From the NCBI GenBank assembly GCA_013334975.1, contig JAAXWL010000006.1, positions 1 to 51,178 on the forward strand: DNA of 51,178 nucleotides, written 5' to 3'. This stretch comes from Chlorobiaceae bacterium (lineage in GTDB: Bacteria > Bacteroidota > Chlorobiia > Chlorobiales > Chlorobiaceae). Position 1 is the first letter of the stretch; each line of letters begins with the position of its first letter. A program made the position numbers and the translations under genes. Below the pieces are notes generated by a model. It made no database searches, had not been told where the DNA came from, and saw nothing but the letters and a program-made list of their open reading frames with translations. This document shows positions 17,192 through 25,445 of the stretch, in pieces.

Positions 17192-18106
17192 TCAGTTGGC
17201 CTGTTTTTTCAGCATTTTTTTGATCGCTGGTTTGAGATTTTTCGGAATCATCGATTTCAGGAGGTGCGCCGGTCTCAGGTCGGAGTAAATGGCATGTTTC
17301 CATGGAGTCATTTTCAGGTATTTCCAGTACAGATATTTATACGGGTGTTTGTTTTTATAATGCCAGGGTTTGGAGCCTCCGGTGTAGTGAATGATGACCG
17401 GGTGTGTTCGTGCCTCCTGAAGTTCTTCACGGCTGAAGCAGTCGAATTTGTCGTCGAAGCCTTCACTGAATATCGACGATTGCTGGTTGTATTTCAGGGG
17501 GACCTTCTTCCATTGACCGTTGATAATCGAGTTCAGCCCGCACTGATCGGGAAACCAGATTGATTCAGGGTTGTGTTCGATGAAATCGATCACCTTCTGC
17601 TGCAAACCGCCCGCTTTCCATTTTGCAAGGTTGATGAGCATCATTCCTGAATTGAAGTAACGGGAGGCGCTGTCCATCCTGAGCTGTTGGTGCCGGTCAA
17701 ATCCCGGATCTTCGATGGCGCAAACCCAGGCGTCACCGAACTCCTGTTCGTAGAGCGGCTTGATCGAATCGTTGATGATCATGTCGCAGTCGAGGTAGAG
17801 CACCTTTTTTTCGTCGATCAGGGAGGGAATGAGCAGCCGGTAGTAAATTCCTTTGGGATACATGGTATGTTCGGAAGCCAGCTTGACGAACAGGTGGTCT
17901 GATACGGTGATGTGTCGTATAGTACAGTTGTATCCTTTGGCGATCTCCTCGATCTTCCGCCGATCTTTTTCCGTCATGCCGCTGCTGATGATGTGGATGG
18001 TGAACGGCAGCTCTTTGTTGTTGAAGAGCAGGGAGATGAGCGCGGCGCCCAGATGCTGGATGTAGTTTCTGTCTGTGGCGAAAACAATGTTGACGGTGCC
18101 GGTCAT
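17192..18106 (-). CDS. Glycosyltransferase family 8
   Basis: 304 residues. NIVFATDRNYIQHLGAALIS at the N-terminus and the metal-binding LDCDMI (DxD) near residue 105, followed by FNSGMMLINL and FPDQCGLN, are the GT8 signature set of LgtC/RfaI/glycogenin-like retaining transferases. The late His in VIIHYTGGSKPW is also the conserved metal/donor contact. The C-terminus is basic (KSMIPKNLKPAIKKMLKKQ), which favours peripheral membrane binding. ATGA overlap with the preceding GT4 gene. Confidence 0.9.
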   Translation of the reverse strand: MTGTVNIVFATDRNYIQHLGAALISLLFNNKELPFTIHIISSGMTEKDRRKIEEIAKGYNCTIRHITVSDHLFVKLASEHTMYPKGIYYRLLIPSLIDEKKVLYLDCDMIINDSIKPLYEQEFGDAWVCAIEDPGFDRHQQLRMDSASRYFNSGMMLINLAKWKAGGLQQKVIDFIEHNPESIWFPDQCGLNSIINGQWKKVPLKYNQQSSIFSEGFDDKFDCFSREELQEARTHPVIIHYTGGSKPWHYKNKHPYKYLYWKYLKMTPWKHAIYSDLRPAHLLKSMIPKNLKPAIKKMLKKQAN

Positions 18107-19287
18107 GGTCGCTCTCCCATGGTTATTGAGAGAAGGTGGTCGATTCTGTTGTGGAAGGTTGTTTCAAAATCGTGCTGGCGACCGAAAGTGACGCTGTTTC
18201 GTGACTTCGTGGCGATCTCTTTGCGTTCGATATCGAGATGGCGGATGATTCCGGCTATGGCATCAAGATCATCGGGCTCGGTTCCCCATCCCGTATCGGC
18301 CAGCTCAAGAATGCCTCCGAAAGCCCTGTTTCGGTATCCGACGATCGGCACACCGCAGGAGAGTGTTTCGAGATAGGTGCAGGAGGGGTCGCTCTGGCGA
18401 TGCAAGGCGACAAAAAGATCGACTGTTGTTTGTAAGTCGGGAATCAGTTGCCGGTGGAAATCCACAGCTCCCGGCATCTGGACCTCGTGCTCCAGCTCGT
18501 TTTCCCTGATATGCCGTTTCATCTCTTCAGCAAGGTCACCGGTGCCATAGATGGTGAAGTGGAAGTTCATGCCCTGTTTTCTGAGTTTCAGGGCGAGTTG
18601 TATCAGATGGTCTGCACCTTTCATCTGAACCAGCCGTCCCGAAAATGCCAGCCGGAGGGGTCGTTGTTCAGTGAGGGTGGCCAGACGCTTTTCAAGCTCC
18701 TCATCGGTGATGATCAGCTCTCGGGAAACCCTCGTATCGAAGTACAGCAGCCGGTTCGGGGCGTTACCGTACTCCTGGTAGGCAGGTGTGCCGTTGGACT
18801 GGAGTCCGTCGCACAGCTCGAAAGCCAGGCGCCGTTTCCGTTCACTCTTTCGGAGATAGAGGTGCAGGCGCAAACGTTCCAGCGGATTGCGTGCCTCGAG
18901 ATCGGCGATCTGGAAACGGGTTTCGGGAATGTATTCGATGACATAGACGCATTTGATGCCACGGTTTCTGCACAGCGCGGCGATATGAAGCTGGTTGTGC
19001 GCGTCGGCCGAGGCCATGACGATATCGGCACTGTTAATATGCTCGGTTCTGACAGTTTCATGTTCACCGATGACGATGCAGGTGAACGGCAGCTCTGTGG
19101 GGAGTTTTTCGATGACGCCGAAGTCCGGCAGTGCAGACTGGGTTGACGACATCACACAACTGACCCCTCCAGGCCAGAACCGGGTGTAGAGCTGCAGACC
19201 GTCATAGAATTTCCGGTCGAAAAGGAGTTTTTCGCCCTTCTGCCATACTGGGACGGAGGGGATGATAGCCAGAGTTGGATTATTCAA
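18103..19287 (-). CDS. Glycosyltransferase family 4
   Basis: 394 residues, GT-B. Donor domain motifs: LRLAFSGRLVQMKGADHLIQL, IYGTGDLAEEMKRH, and DPSCTYLETLSCGVPIVGY, where the family's conserved Glu is in YLETLSCG. The N-terminal domain contains VCRNRG-like sequence and a charged helical region (RLRLHLYLRKSERKRR) that may contact membrane or acceptor. Lies between the Wza-like gene (26-base gap) and GT8 gene (ATGA overlap). Donor unknown. Confidence 0.86.
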   Translation of the reverse strand: MNNPTLAIIPSVPVWQKGEKLLFDRKFYDGLQLYTRFWPGGVSCVMSSTQSALPDFGVIEKLPTELPFTCIVIGEHETVRTEHINSADIVMASADAHNQLHIAALCRNRGIKCVYVIEYIPETRFQIADLEARNPLERLRLHLYLRKSERKRRLAFELCDGLQSNGTPAYQEYGNAPNRLLYFDTRVSRELIITDEELEKRLATLTEQRPLRLAFSGRLVQMKGADHLIQLALKLRKQGMNFHFTIYGTGDLAEEMKRHIRENELEHEVQMPGAVDFHRQLIPDLQTTVDLFVALHRQSDPSCTYLETLSCGVPIVGYRNRAFGGILELADTGWGTEPDDLDAIAGIIRHLDIERKEIATKSRNSVTFGRQHDFETTFHNRIDHLLSITMGERP

Positions 19288-19313
19288 GTGTGATATCCTT
19301 CTTTTGCTGATGA

Positions 19314-20465
19314 TTACGGGCCTCCATAGATGAAGCTTGACTTACTGAAGCCAAGGTTCAGCACTTGCACGGAAGGCATGATCTTTTCTAAGGAATAATT
19401 AAGCTTTGTCATACCGCCCGGGCTGATGTAAACGATGTCGTTAGGCATCAGGGTGAAGTTCTGTGAGAAATCCCCCTTTTCAATCAACTTTTTCAGGTTT
19501 ACCCTGGTCACTTCACCCTTGGTGTTCTGCTGGCGTATGACGAAAACCTTTTCGGGATCGGAATTTTTATTGATACCACCAGCCATCATGACCGCTTTGA
19601 GCACGGTCATATCGCTTTTTAACAGGATTGCTCCCGGTGTCTGTACTTCTCCAAGCACATAAATCATCTCTTCCGATGCATTGGGAACGTAAATGACATC
19701 GTTGTTTCTGATAGGGGCGTTCAGGGTCATGTTACCGTTTCTGAGCAGGTCTTGCAGGTCGATCCAGATGACGATGTCGTTGCCACGGATAATGGCGCAC
19801 CGGGATAACAGTGCGTTTTTGCTCTGGTCAGGAATACCACCAGCCAGAGCCAGGGCTTCGAGCAGTGTTCCCCTGCCAGGGAAGTTGACGACACCCGGCT
19901 TGCTGACCTTGCCAAGCACAAAGGCTTTGTTGTTCTGGAAGTCAAGGACGCGAATCGTTACCTCCGGCTCAATGTACAGGAGTTCAAGCCTCGTGGTCAC
20001 CAGATGTTGCACTTCACTGACGGTTTTGCCGAGTACCTGGATGTTGCCGATTCTCGGTACGCTCAGTAGTCCGTCGGGTGAGACCACGATGCCTTCCTGC
20101 GACAGCTCCGCTCTTCGCCATACCTGAATGCTGATACGGTCTCCAGGACCGATTCTGTACTGGAACGCCTCCTGTATGTCGAGAGCCTTGAGCTTGTCCG
20201 GTGTCGCGAAATCCTCGATTTTGTCTGGTGTTGCCGGTTTGAACCCGCTCTCTGTTTTATTCTTGGGCGTGTTTTCTTTCGGAGCGATGGAGTTGCATGA
20301 GGTACATGCGATAAGTACTCCGCACAGCAAGAGCCGCGCGAGGGCCATGCTGTGGAACGGGTGCTTCTCTCCTCTGGTTGTCAGTGTTACTTCGTATCTC
20401 CGGTGATTCGGGGGAGCAACGGTTTTCAGGTAATTGCGGCTCGAGTGTTTGCCGGTTTGTCTCAT
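19314..20465 (-). CDS. Wza-like polysaccharide export lipoprotein (SLBB domains)
   Basis: 383 residues as drawn. The first ATG (20465) overlaps the upstream stop by one base, but a second ATG at 20348 (residue 40) starts directly at a lipoprotein signal, MALARLLLCGVLIACTSC with lipobox LIAC, and may be the true start. The Poly_export domain follows (YRIGPGDRISIQVWRRAELS, VSPDGLLSVPRIGNIQVLGK) with SLBB-like repeats (AFVLGKVSKPGVVNFPGRG; IYVLGEVQTPGAILLKSD). Each ends in a PNDIVYI/NNDVIYV motif. It forms the outer-membrane export channel with the Wzc-like protein. Confidence 0.9.
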   Translation of the reverse strand: MRQTGKHSSRNYLKTVAPPNHRRYEVTLTTRGEKHPFHSMALARLLLCGVLIACTSCNSIAPKENTPKNKTESGFKPATPDKIEDFATPDKLKALDIQEAFQYRIGPGDRISIQVWRRAELSQEGIVVSPDGLLSVPRIGNIQVLGKTVSEVQHLVTTRLELLYIEPEVTIRVLDFQNNKAFVLGKVSKPGVVNFPGRGTLLEALALAGGIPDQSKNALLSRCAIIRGNDIVIWIDLQDLLRNGNMTLNAPIRNNDVIYVPNASEEMIYVLGEVQTPGAILLKSDMTVLKAVMMAGGINKNSDPEKVFVIRQQNTKGEVTRVNLKKLIEKGDFSQNFTLMPNDIVYISPGGMTKLNYSLEKIMPSVQVLNLGFSKSSFIYGGP

Positions 20466-20989
20466 CAGGGTTGGTGAGCGTTATTTTTTTTCGGTATGAT
20501 TCTTGCCGGTATGCCGACAGCGATCGAGTTGTCGGGCACCGGGGTGATGACAACGGCGTTGGCTCCGATATCGACATGGTTTCCGATCGTGATATTGCCG
20601 AGAAGTTTGGCGCCGGTTCCGATGTTCACGTCATTGCCGATTTTCGGAGCGGCTTTCTCCTCGATATTTTTCAGTCCTACGGTAACGCCGTTACGAATAA
20701 TGCAGTCATCACCGAAGCTTGCATAGCCACTGATGATGATATCGCCGAAATGATCGATACGGAAATTTCTGCCGACCGGCACCTCGCAGGGCAGTTCGAT
20801 TCCGGTGAGTATCTGAACCATTTTGTAGAGCAGCTTGTAGAGCAGTGAAAACGGTTTTCTGAAGAGAGCGTTTTTGATCCCGTAGCGCCACCTGCCGAAC
20901 CGGTAGACGACCATGACCCAGAAGCCCTGCTGACCCCACTGACCTTCGTACACCTTCAGGTCTGCCCTGATGTTGCTGAATAGTGCCAT
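20465..20989 (-). CDS. Serine acetyltransferase-like acyltransferase
   Basis: 174 residues. N-terminal helical part with WGQQGFWVMVVYRFGRWRYG, then hexapeptide repeats: GRNFRIDHFGDIIISGYASF, IGNDVNIGTGAKLLGNITIG, HVDIGANAVVITPVP, and the AVGIPARII ending. The VYRFGRWRY start is characteristic of EPS-cluster CysE relatives that acetylate sugars. Second such gene in the locus (the other at 11163). Stop overlaps the start of the Wza-like ORF by one base and its own start follows the GT2 stop by two bases. Confidence 0.82.
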   Translation of the reverse strand: MALFSNIRADLKVYEGQWGQQGFWVMVVYRFGRWRYGIKNALFRKPFSLLYKLLYKMVQILTGIELPCEVPVGRNFRIDHFGDIIISGYASFGDDCIIRNGVTVGLKNIEEKAAPKIGNDVNIGTGAKLLGNITIGNHVDIGANAVVITPVPDNSIAVGIPARIIPKKNNAHQP

Positions 20990-20991
20990 GG

Positions 20992-21966
20992 TTACCAGGG
21001 AGCTGGCGGAGAGGTGCGTCCGAGACGGGTATCTCCGAGTGAGCGGATGATCTGGCGCATGGTTGTGCTGGCCATCATCCGTTTGGAGCCAGCATCGCCG
21101 GTTGGGAGCAGAAGATTTTTCAGGTAGCGGAGCAGGTACCAGAAGAGTTCAACTCCAGCGCTCAGAACTACCGTGACAAGACCTTTGTTTTTGCGGTAAT
21201 AGAGCCATTCACTGCGCATCCGGAAAGAGAGTACCTGTGCGCCTGCCTTGTCGAAGGTCTTGTCTTTTCTGGTTTTGCTGCTTGCTCCGCCGATGTGCAT
21301 CACTTCGGCATCGGGGATGAAGAAGACTTTCCAGCCGGCTTTTTTGGCTCTCAGGCAAAGGTCGGTCTCTTCGTAATAGATATAGAAGCGTTCATCGAAA
21401 GGGCCGATCGCATCAAGCATGGTTTTGCGTACAATCGTGAAGGTGCCGGGTACCCAATCGACCTCAAGAGGATGATCATGGTCGAAACCTCCGAATTCAT
21501 GGCGGTTCAGCACCGTTGAGCCGGGGAATCGCGCACTCATTCCAGAGAGGGTAAGCAGTTTGGAAAGCGGCGAAGGAAATCGTCGTGCTGATGGCTCAAG
21601 GCGTCCTTCCGGAGAGATGATTTTTCCACCGCAGAGCCCGCATTCCGGGTGGCTGTCCATGAAGGCAACCGCGTTGGGAATCGATGACGGGCCGACATAG
21701 GCATCGGGATTGAGCAGGACGAGGTATCGGCCTGATGCCTGGGTGAATGCCTGGTTGTTGGCGGCGGCAAAGCCAAGATTCTGATGGTTGGCGATGAGGC
21801 GGACCTGGCGGTACTGCTCACTGACCATGGCCGCTGATTGGTCAAGGGAGTCGTTGTCGACAACAAACACCTCCTTAGCTTCACCCGCGCTGTTACGGAA
21901 GAGCGCATCGAGGCAGTTGGCGAGGATTTCCCGTGTGTTATAGCTCACAATGACGACCGTGATCAT
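20992..21966 (-). CDS. Glycosyltransferase family 2 (WbbL/rhamnosyltransferase-like)
   Basis: 324 residues. GT-A domain: TVVIVSYNTREILANCLDAL, VVDNDSLDQSA, NPDAYVGPSS, and the WbbL-type segment DERFYIYYEETDLCLRAKKA followed by MHIGGASS. A late hydrophobic stretch (VVLSAGVELFWYLLRYL, about 265-285) may anchor it. Proteins with this architecture often transfer rhamnose or related sugars early in repeat assembly. Five bases separate it from the upstream anti-sigma-like ATPase gene. Confidence 0.87.
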   Translation of the reverse strand: MITVVIVSYNTREILANCLDALFRNSAGEAKEVFVVDNDSLDQSAAMVSEQYRQVRLIANHQNLGFAAANNQAFTQASGRYLVLLNPDAYVGPSSIPNAVAFMDSHPECGLCGGKIISPEGRLEPSARRFPSPLSKLLTLSGMSARFPGSTVLNRHEFGGFDHDHPLEVDWVPGTFTIVRKTMLDAIGPFDERFYIYYEETDLCLRAKKAGWKVFFIPDAEVMHIGGASSKTRKDKTFDKAGAQVLSFRMRSEWLYYRKNKGLVTVVLSAGVELFWYLLRYLKNLLLPTGDAGSKRMMASTTMRQIIRSLGDTRLGRTSPPAPW

Positions 21967-21970
21967 AGGG

Positions 21971-22390
21971 TCAGAGTTGTTTTGACATGGTAATGATGTT
22001 CGATCCGTTTTCCCGGTTGTAGGTAACCTTGTCCATGACTTTCCGTATGATCAGCAGGCCGTAACCGTTTTCCGGATAGTTCTCGATGTCGGGATCAGGG
22101 GTGTCGATACTGAAGGGCGGATTGAGGTCGTGTATGGAAACCGTGAGTTGTCGCGGCTCAATGGTGAACGTTATGGTGATGGTCTGGGGTTCGCACTGGC
22201 AGGCTGAATGGAGTACGGAGTTGGTAAACGCTTCGCTGATCGCCAGCTCGAATGCGTTGGTGAATTCATTGCCGTCAGACGCTGAAAGGCTTTTGCCGGT
22301 CAGGAGTGCCGCTACAGAACAGGTCGTCTGGGACACCACACGGGTGAAGATAATCTCGCCGGGCAGGGTAAGGATCATGGTTCTTTTCAT
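21971..22390 (-). CDS. RsbW/SpoIIAB-like serine kinase (HATPase anti-sigma type)
   Basis: 139 residues. GHKL fold: N box EAFTNSVLHS (Glu and Asn that bind Mg-ATP), a divergent G1 region DLNPPFSID, and NGYGLLIIRKVMDKVTY as the G2 lid. No sensor domain, so it matches stand-alone anti-sigma/serine kinases that phosphorylate a STAS partner. It overlaps the STAS gene at 22387 by ATGA, the classical antagonist-kinase pair order. Its target may be a sigma factor, a glycosyltransferase or another regulator of the EPS cluster. Confidence 0.83.
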   Translation of the reverse strand: MKRTMILTLPGEIIFTRVVSQTTCSVAALLTGKSLSASDGNEFTNAFELAISEAFTNSVLHSACQCEPQTITITFTIEPRQLTVSIHDLNPPFSIDTPDPDIENYPENGYGLLIIRKVMDKVTYNRENGSNIITMSKQL

Positions 22391-22737
22391 TTGCAGGTGC
22401 TTTGTCGGGTTGCCCCATACTCGACGGCAGCTTTGGTATCGTCGAAGATGTGGAACAGCTTTTGGGCATTGGTGATCTCAAAGACTTTTCGTACACGGTC
22501 GTTCATGCAGGAGAGCAGGATTCCGAAGCGGCGGTCATCTTTGAGACGGGCAACCCCCACGATGGCGCCCAGACCGCTGCTGTCGATGAAATCGAGTTTT
22601 TGGAGATCTACGACCACGGTTTGCAGTGGATCGTTGAGCGCCCGGTTTTTCCGGAGTTCCGGAGCCGAAGAGGCATCGAGTGTGCCGTTGAAGGCAATGA
22701 TGGCGACATCGCCTTTCGAGATTTCAGTAATGATCAT
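22387..22737 (-). CDS. STAS-domain anti-sigma factor antagonist
   Basis: 116 residues, a single STAS domain. IAFNGTLDASSAPELRKN matches the first strand and helix, and DFIDSSGLGAIVGV contains the phospho-acceptor serine at the start of helix 2. Expected to switch between free and phosphorylated forms through the ATPase encoded just downstream (21971) and a PP2C phosphatase. ATGA overlaps at both ends place it in a tightly coupled set of three genes. Confidence 0.88.
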   Translation of the reverse strand: MIITEISKGDVAIIAFNGTLDASSAPELRKNRALNDPLQTVVVDLQKLDFIDSSGLGAIVGVARLKDDRRFGILLSCMNDRVRKVFEITNAQKLFHIFDDTKAAVEYGATRQSTCK

Positions 22738-24137
22738 GAGGTGCTTTTTTCATGGAGCCGGTTGAAAAATGCCTTGAGGGTCAGGGTGACATCCTGCAGG
22801 GCTGTGCTGTGTGCAAGATGAAAACGTTCGACGATGGCTCTTTCGCTTCCGCTTGTTGGCCACTCTTCAGCTTCGGCATAGCTGAAAACCCCCGGTCGGT
22901 AGAGTGGTTTTCCGGCACGCAAATCAGGGGTGTTGCTGGCTGCTTCTGCCGGAGTGCTTCCGATCAGGGAGAGCTGGCCGGCCATGACTCTGAAGAGCAT
23001 GGCGAAGCGATCCAGTGAAAGGGCTCCGGCAAGGGCGCTCAAGGTGCCGCCGGAGGGCGTGAGTTCGATGATGTTCAGGGTCAGGTTTTGCTTGCCAGAG
23101 CTTGAAAGGCATTCAAGAGCTTTTGATTTCCATCGGCCGGTAAGTCGGAGTGGAGGCCAGAGCAGAAGGTACGGTATGCAGAGCAGCATGAGCAGCAGGG
23201 CAGCGGCAAGGGCATGAACAATTTTTCTCGGCAACGACCTCAATGGTGAGTTCTGGCTGATGCCGCTGAGCAGATGTGGGTCTTCCATAGCTATCGAGAC
23301 CCCGCTGAGGGGTTCGGTGAGCAGATTGCCGGAGGCTATCCGGCCATTGACTTCAAGATGTTCACCCAGGTAGGTGTTGTCGAGTATGATACTGGAGCTT
23401 ACCGAACTTGCCCTGTCGATGATGACATTGCTGCCGATGATGGTTGACGGACCGATGACTGATCCGCTCTGGAGCTGGACATTGTTGCCTATGCTGACGG
23501 GTTTTTTGATCTCGACGGATTTGCTGATGACCACATTTCTGCCGATGGCGCAACCAGGTTCTCCTCCGTATCCCGGGAGTACATAGTGGTCAGCTCCGGT
23601 CTCAAGGGTTTCCATCGAGGTGGTGAAGTAACTGGCCATAGTGTCGAGCGGGATGAGCGAAAGAACAGGTGGCGCCTCCGGCGCCCTTCCTTCAGGATGT
23701 TGCGGGGAGCCGGCAAGGGTGATGGCTCCGCCGGAGCAGTTTGCCCAGTCGCCGTCTGGCAGCGCGTTTGCCATGCCTGCATAGTCCTGACGCTTGTCGT
23801 AGCGGATGAAATTGAAGCCGCTGATGACCATGACTCTCTCTTTTTCACAGAATCTTCGATTCTTGTCGATCAGTGTGTTCATGCAGTCTTCATCATGCAG
23901 GCTTCCGTAGGAAACGGGGATACCCCATCGGCTTCCATTCCCGCACCAGGCTTCAACCGCCGAGAGCTGGCCGTCACTGAGCAGCCGGATTGCCGTGCTT
24001 TTGGTCAGAATCGCAAAATCGATGAGAAACTCAATGAACGGTTTGTTGCACAATGGCAGCAGCAGCGGATGGATGGACGGAAAGGCCTCGCGTGTCCAGG
24101 CGTAGTCCTGTTCTCTGATGGCCAGAAGCGTTTTCAT
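22734..24137 (-). CDS. Fusion: nucleotidyltransferase-like, hexapeptide, sugar-transferase-like
   Basis: 467 residues in three parts. Residues 1-170 look like a sugar-1-phosphate nucleotidyltransferase (LLPLCNKPFIEFLIDFAI) but the signature Gly-rich loop is missing: the chain opens MKTLLAIREQDYAW, so activity is doubtful. Residues about 190-290 are left-handed beta-helix repeats (AIGRNVVISKSVEIKKPVSI, IGSNVIIDRASSVSSS). Residues 310-467 contain a membrane helix (ALLLMLLCIPYLLLW) and a remnant of a bacterial sugar transferase (FRVMAGQLSLIGSTP; LYRPGVFSYAEA). Lies between two STAS genes with ATGA overlaps. Likely regulatory or scaffolding, inferred from the degenerate sites. Confidence 0.7.
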   Translation of the reverse strand: MKTLLAIREQDYAWTREAFPSIHPLLLPLCNKPFIEFLIDFAILTKSTAIRLLSDGQLSAVEAWCGNGSRWGIPVSYGSLHDEDCMNTLIDKNRRFCEKERVMVISGFNFIRYDKRQDYAGMANALPDGDWANCSGGAITLAGSPQHPEGRAPEAPPVLSLIPLDTMASYFTTSMETLETGADHYVLPGYGGEPGCAIGRNVVISKSVEIKKPVSIGNNVQLQSGSVIGPSTIIGSNVIIDRASSVSSSIILDNTYLGEHLEVNGRIASGNLLTEPLSGVSIAMEDPHLLSGISQNSPLRSLPRKIVHALAAALLLMLLCIPYLLLWPPLRLTGRWKSKALECLSSSGKQNLTLNIIELTPSGGTLSALAGALSLDRFAMLFRVMAGQLSLIGSTPAEAASNTPDLRAGKPLYRPGVFSYAEAEEWPTSGSERAIVERFHLAHSTALQDVTLTLKAFFNRLHEKSTS

Positions 24138-24526
24138 CGTTTTTTCGGTGAGTCGGGTGCGTTGCCAAATGAAGCGACAGCCTCCCGGGAGTTGGAAAAA
24201 ATGGAGAAGAGCTTTTTTGCCTGGGTGAGTTCGAACACCATGGCAACCTTTTCATTCAGTCCGGAAAGCTTCAGGTCGCCCTCTTTTTCGAGTGCTTTGC
24301 GGAGGCAACCGACGATGACGCCAAGTCCGCTGCTGTCGATGAAATCGAGTTCAGCGCAATCGAACACCTGAAGCGCTGTTTTTTCAAGCCATTCAGTGAA
24401 ATTTTTCTGAAATGACTTGCTGTTGTGGGTATCGAGTCTCCCTTCAAGTTTCACTATGCCGACGAGCTGGCCGGCTACGTTGTCGAGACTGAATTGCATG
24501 TCGGGTTCCTTCTTGTGTAGCGTCAC
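24134..24526 (-). CDS. STAS-domain anti-sigma factor antagonist
   Basis: 130 residues as drawn; MQFSLDNVAG at 24499 is a more usual STAS start. VKLEGRLDTHNSKSFQKNF and LDFIDSSGLGVIVGCLRK give the fold and the phosphorylatable Ser. The C-terminus runs LTQAKKLFSIFSNSREAVAS, as in RsbV-type proteins. Second STAS gene of the cluster; the two differ clearly in sequence, so they may serve different partners. Preceded on its 5' side by a dispersed repeat (about 24516-24695). Confidence 0.87.
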   Translation of the reverse strand: MTLHKKEPDMQFSLDNVAGQLVGIVKLEGRLDTHNSKSFQKNFTEWLEKTALQVFDCAELDFIDSSGLGVIVGCLRKALEKEGDLKLSGLNEKVAMVFELTQAKKLFSIFSNSREAVASFGNAPDSPKKR

Positions 24527-24695
24527 CGCTGAATTGAGGTATGAAATGGTACAGTTGATTTATCGAAGTCGAAATCGGTATCGGATTTTTCCATAATAAA
24601 ATAAAACCTGCTTCTGACTGAATCGGTCATAAGATCAAGGTGTTATGGTAATTAATCACCATTTCGGGTGAGTTTTTTTTACCGTTACCGTGACC
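24516..24695 (+). repeat. Hexamer-arm dispersed repeat, copy E (partial), inside EPS locus
   Basis: Contains GTAGCGTCACCGCTGAATTG, then ATCGAAGTCGAAATCGGTATC at about 24563-24583, the conserved centre AAAACCTGCTTCTGACTGAATC, GTTATGGTAATTAATCACC, and GGTGAGTTTTTTTTACCG. The right complementary arm is reduced to ACCGTTACCGTG. It separates the initiating transferase gene from the STAS gene, and may affect read-through between them. Confidence 0.65.
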
Positions 24696-25445
24696 CTAAT
24701 ATGCTCCCCGGCCGCTGAGCACGGCAGGGATAGTTTTCAGAAGAAGATGCAGATCACGGATGACACCTGCGCTCTGGATATACTGGAGATCCAGCCTGAC
24801 CTGATCGGTGAACGGGATGTCGCTTCTGCCGCTGACCTGCCAAAGGCCGGTGATTCCCGGAATGGCATGAAGGCGCTTGCGCTGTTCAAGGGTATACTGA
24901 GCGACTTCGCCAGGCAGTGGCGGCCGTGGCCCGACAAGGCTCATATCGCCTTTGAGTACGTTGATCAACTGGGGGAGTTCGTCAATGCTGAACTTGCGGA
25001 TAATCCTGCCGGTACGGGTGATTCTCGGGTCTTTTTTCATTTTGAAAATGACTCCGTCAGCCGACTCGTTCTTTGCGGTGAGTTCAGCCTTGATCTTGTC
25101 GGCATTGACGATCATCGACCGGAACTTGTAGAACCTGAAGTGTCTGCCGTTTTTTCCGACTCTGGGCTGCACAAAAAAGACCGGACCGGGATTTTCAATA
25201 ACGATGCAGAGCGCCGTGATCGCAAAAACCGGGAAAAGCGCAATGAGCGCAAGGGATGAGACGATCAGATCGAGCACTCTTTTCATCAGGTAGGAGAGGC
25301 GGATGGTGCTTTCCCATGCAATAACTTTCAGCTTGCCCCGGAACCGGAGCGAAGGTCTGATGTTGTCGCCAATTTTCCGTATGAGTTCACGGCGGACAGT
25401 CGGGTCGAGTTCCATGTTTTCAGCGGTTGAAGCTTCGGCTGACAA
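24696..25445 (-). CDS. Initiating sugar-phosphate transferase (WcaJ/WbaP/PssY type)
   Basis: 249 residues. A reentrant or membrane helix at about 58-80 (VLDLIVSSLALIALFPVFAI), then KFRSM, the catalytic region FSIDELPQLINVLKGDMSLV and GPRPPLP, and PGITGLWQVSGRSD: the complete PF02397 signature. It transfers a sugar phosphate from a nucleotide sugar to undecaprenyl phosphate, the first step of EPS repeat synthesis. It lacks the extra four helices of WbaP-like enzymes, so it is the small PglC-like form with an added basic N-terminus. The first 25 codons overlap the 3' end of the GT26 gene. Confidence 0.9.
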   Translation of the reverse strand: MSAEASTAENMELDPTVRRELIRKIGDNIRPSLRFRGKLKVIAWESTIRLSYLMKRVLDLIVSSLALIALFPVFAITALCIVIENPGPVFFVQPRVGKNGRHFRFYKFRSMIVNADKIKAELTAKNESADGVIFKMKKDPRITRTGRIIRKFSIDELPQLINVLKGDMSLVGPRPPLPGEVAQYTLEQRKRLHAIPGITGLWQVSGRSDIPFTDQVRLDLQYIQSAGVIRDLHLLLKTIPAVLSGRGAY

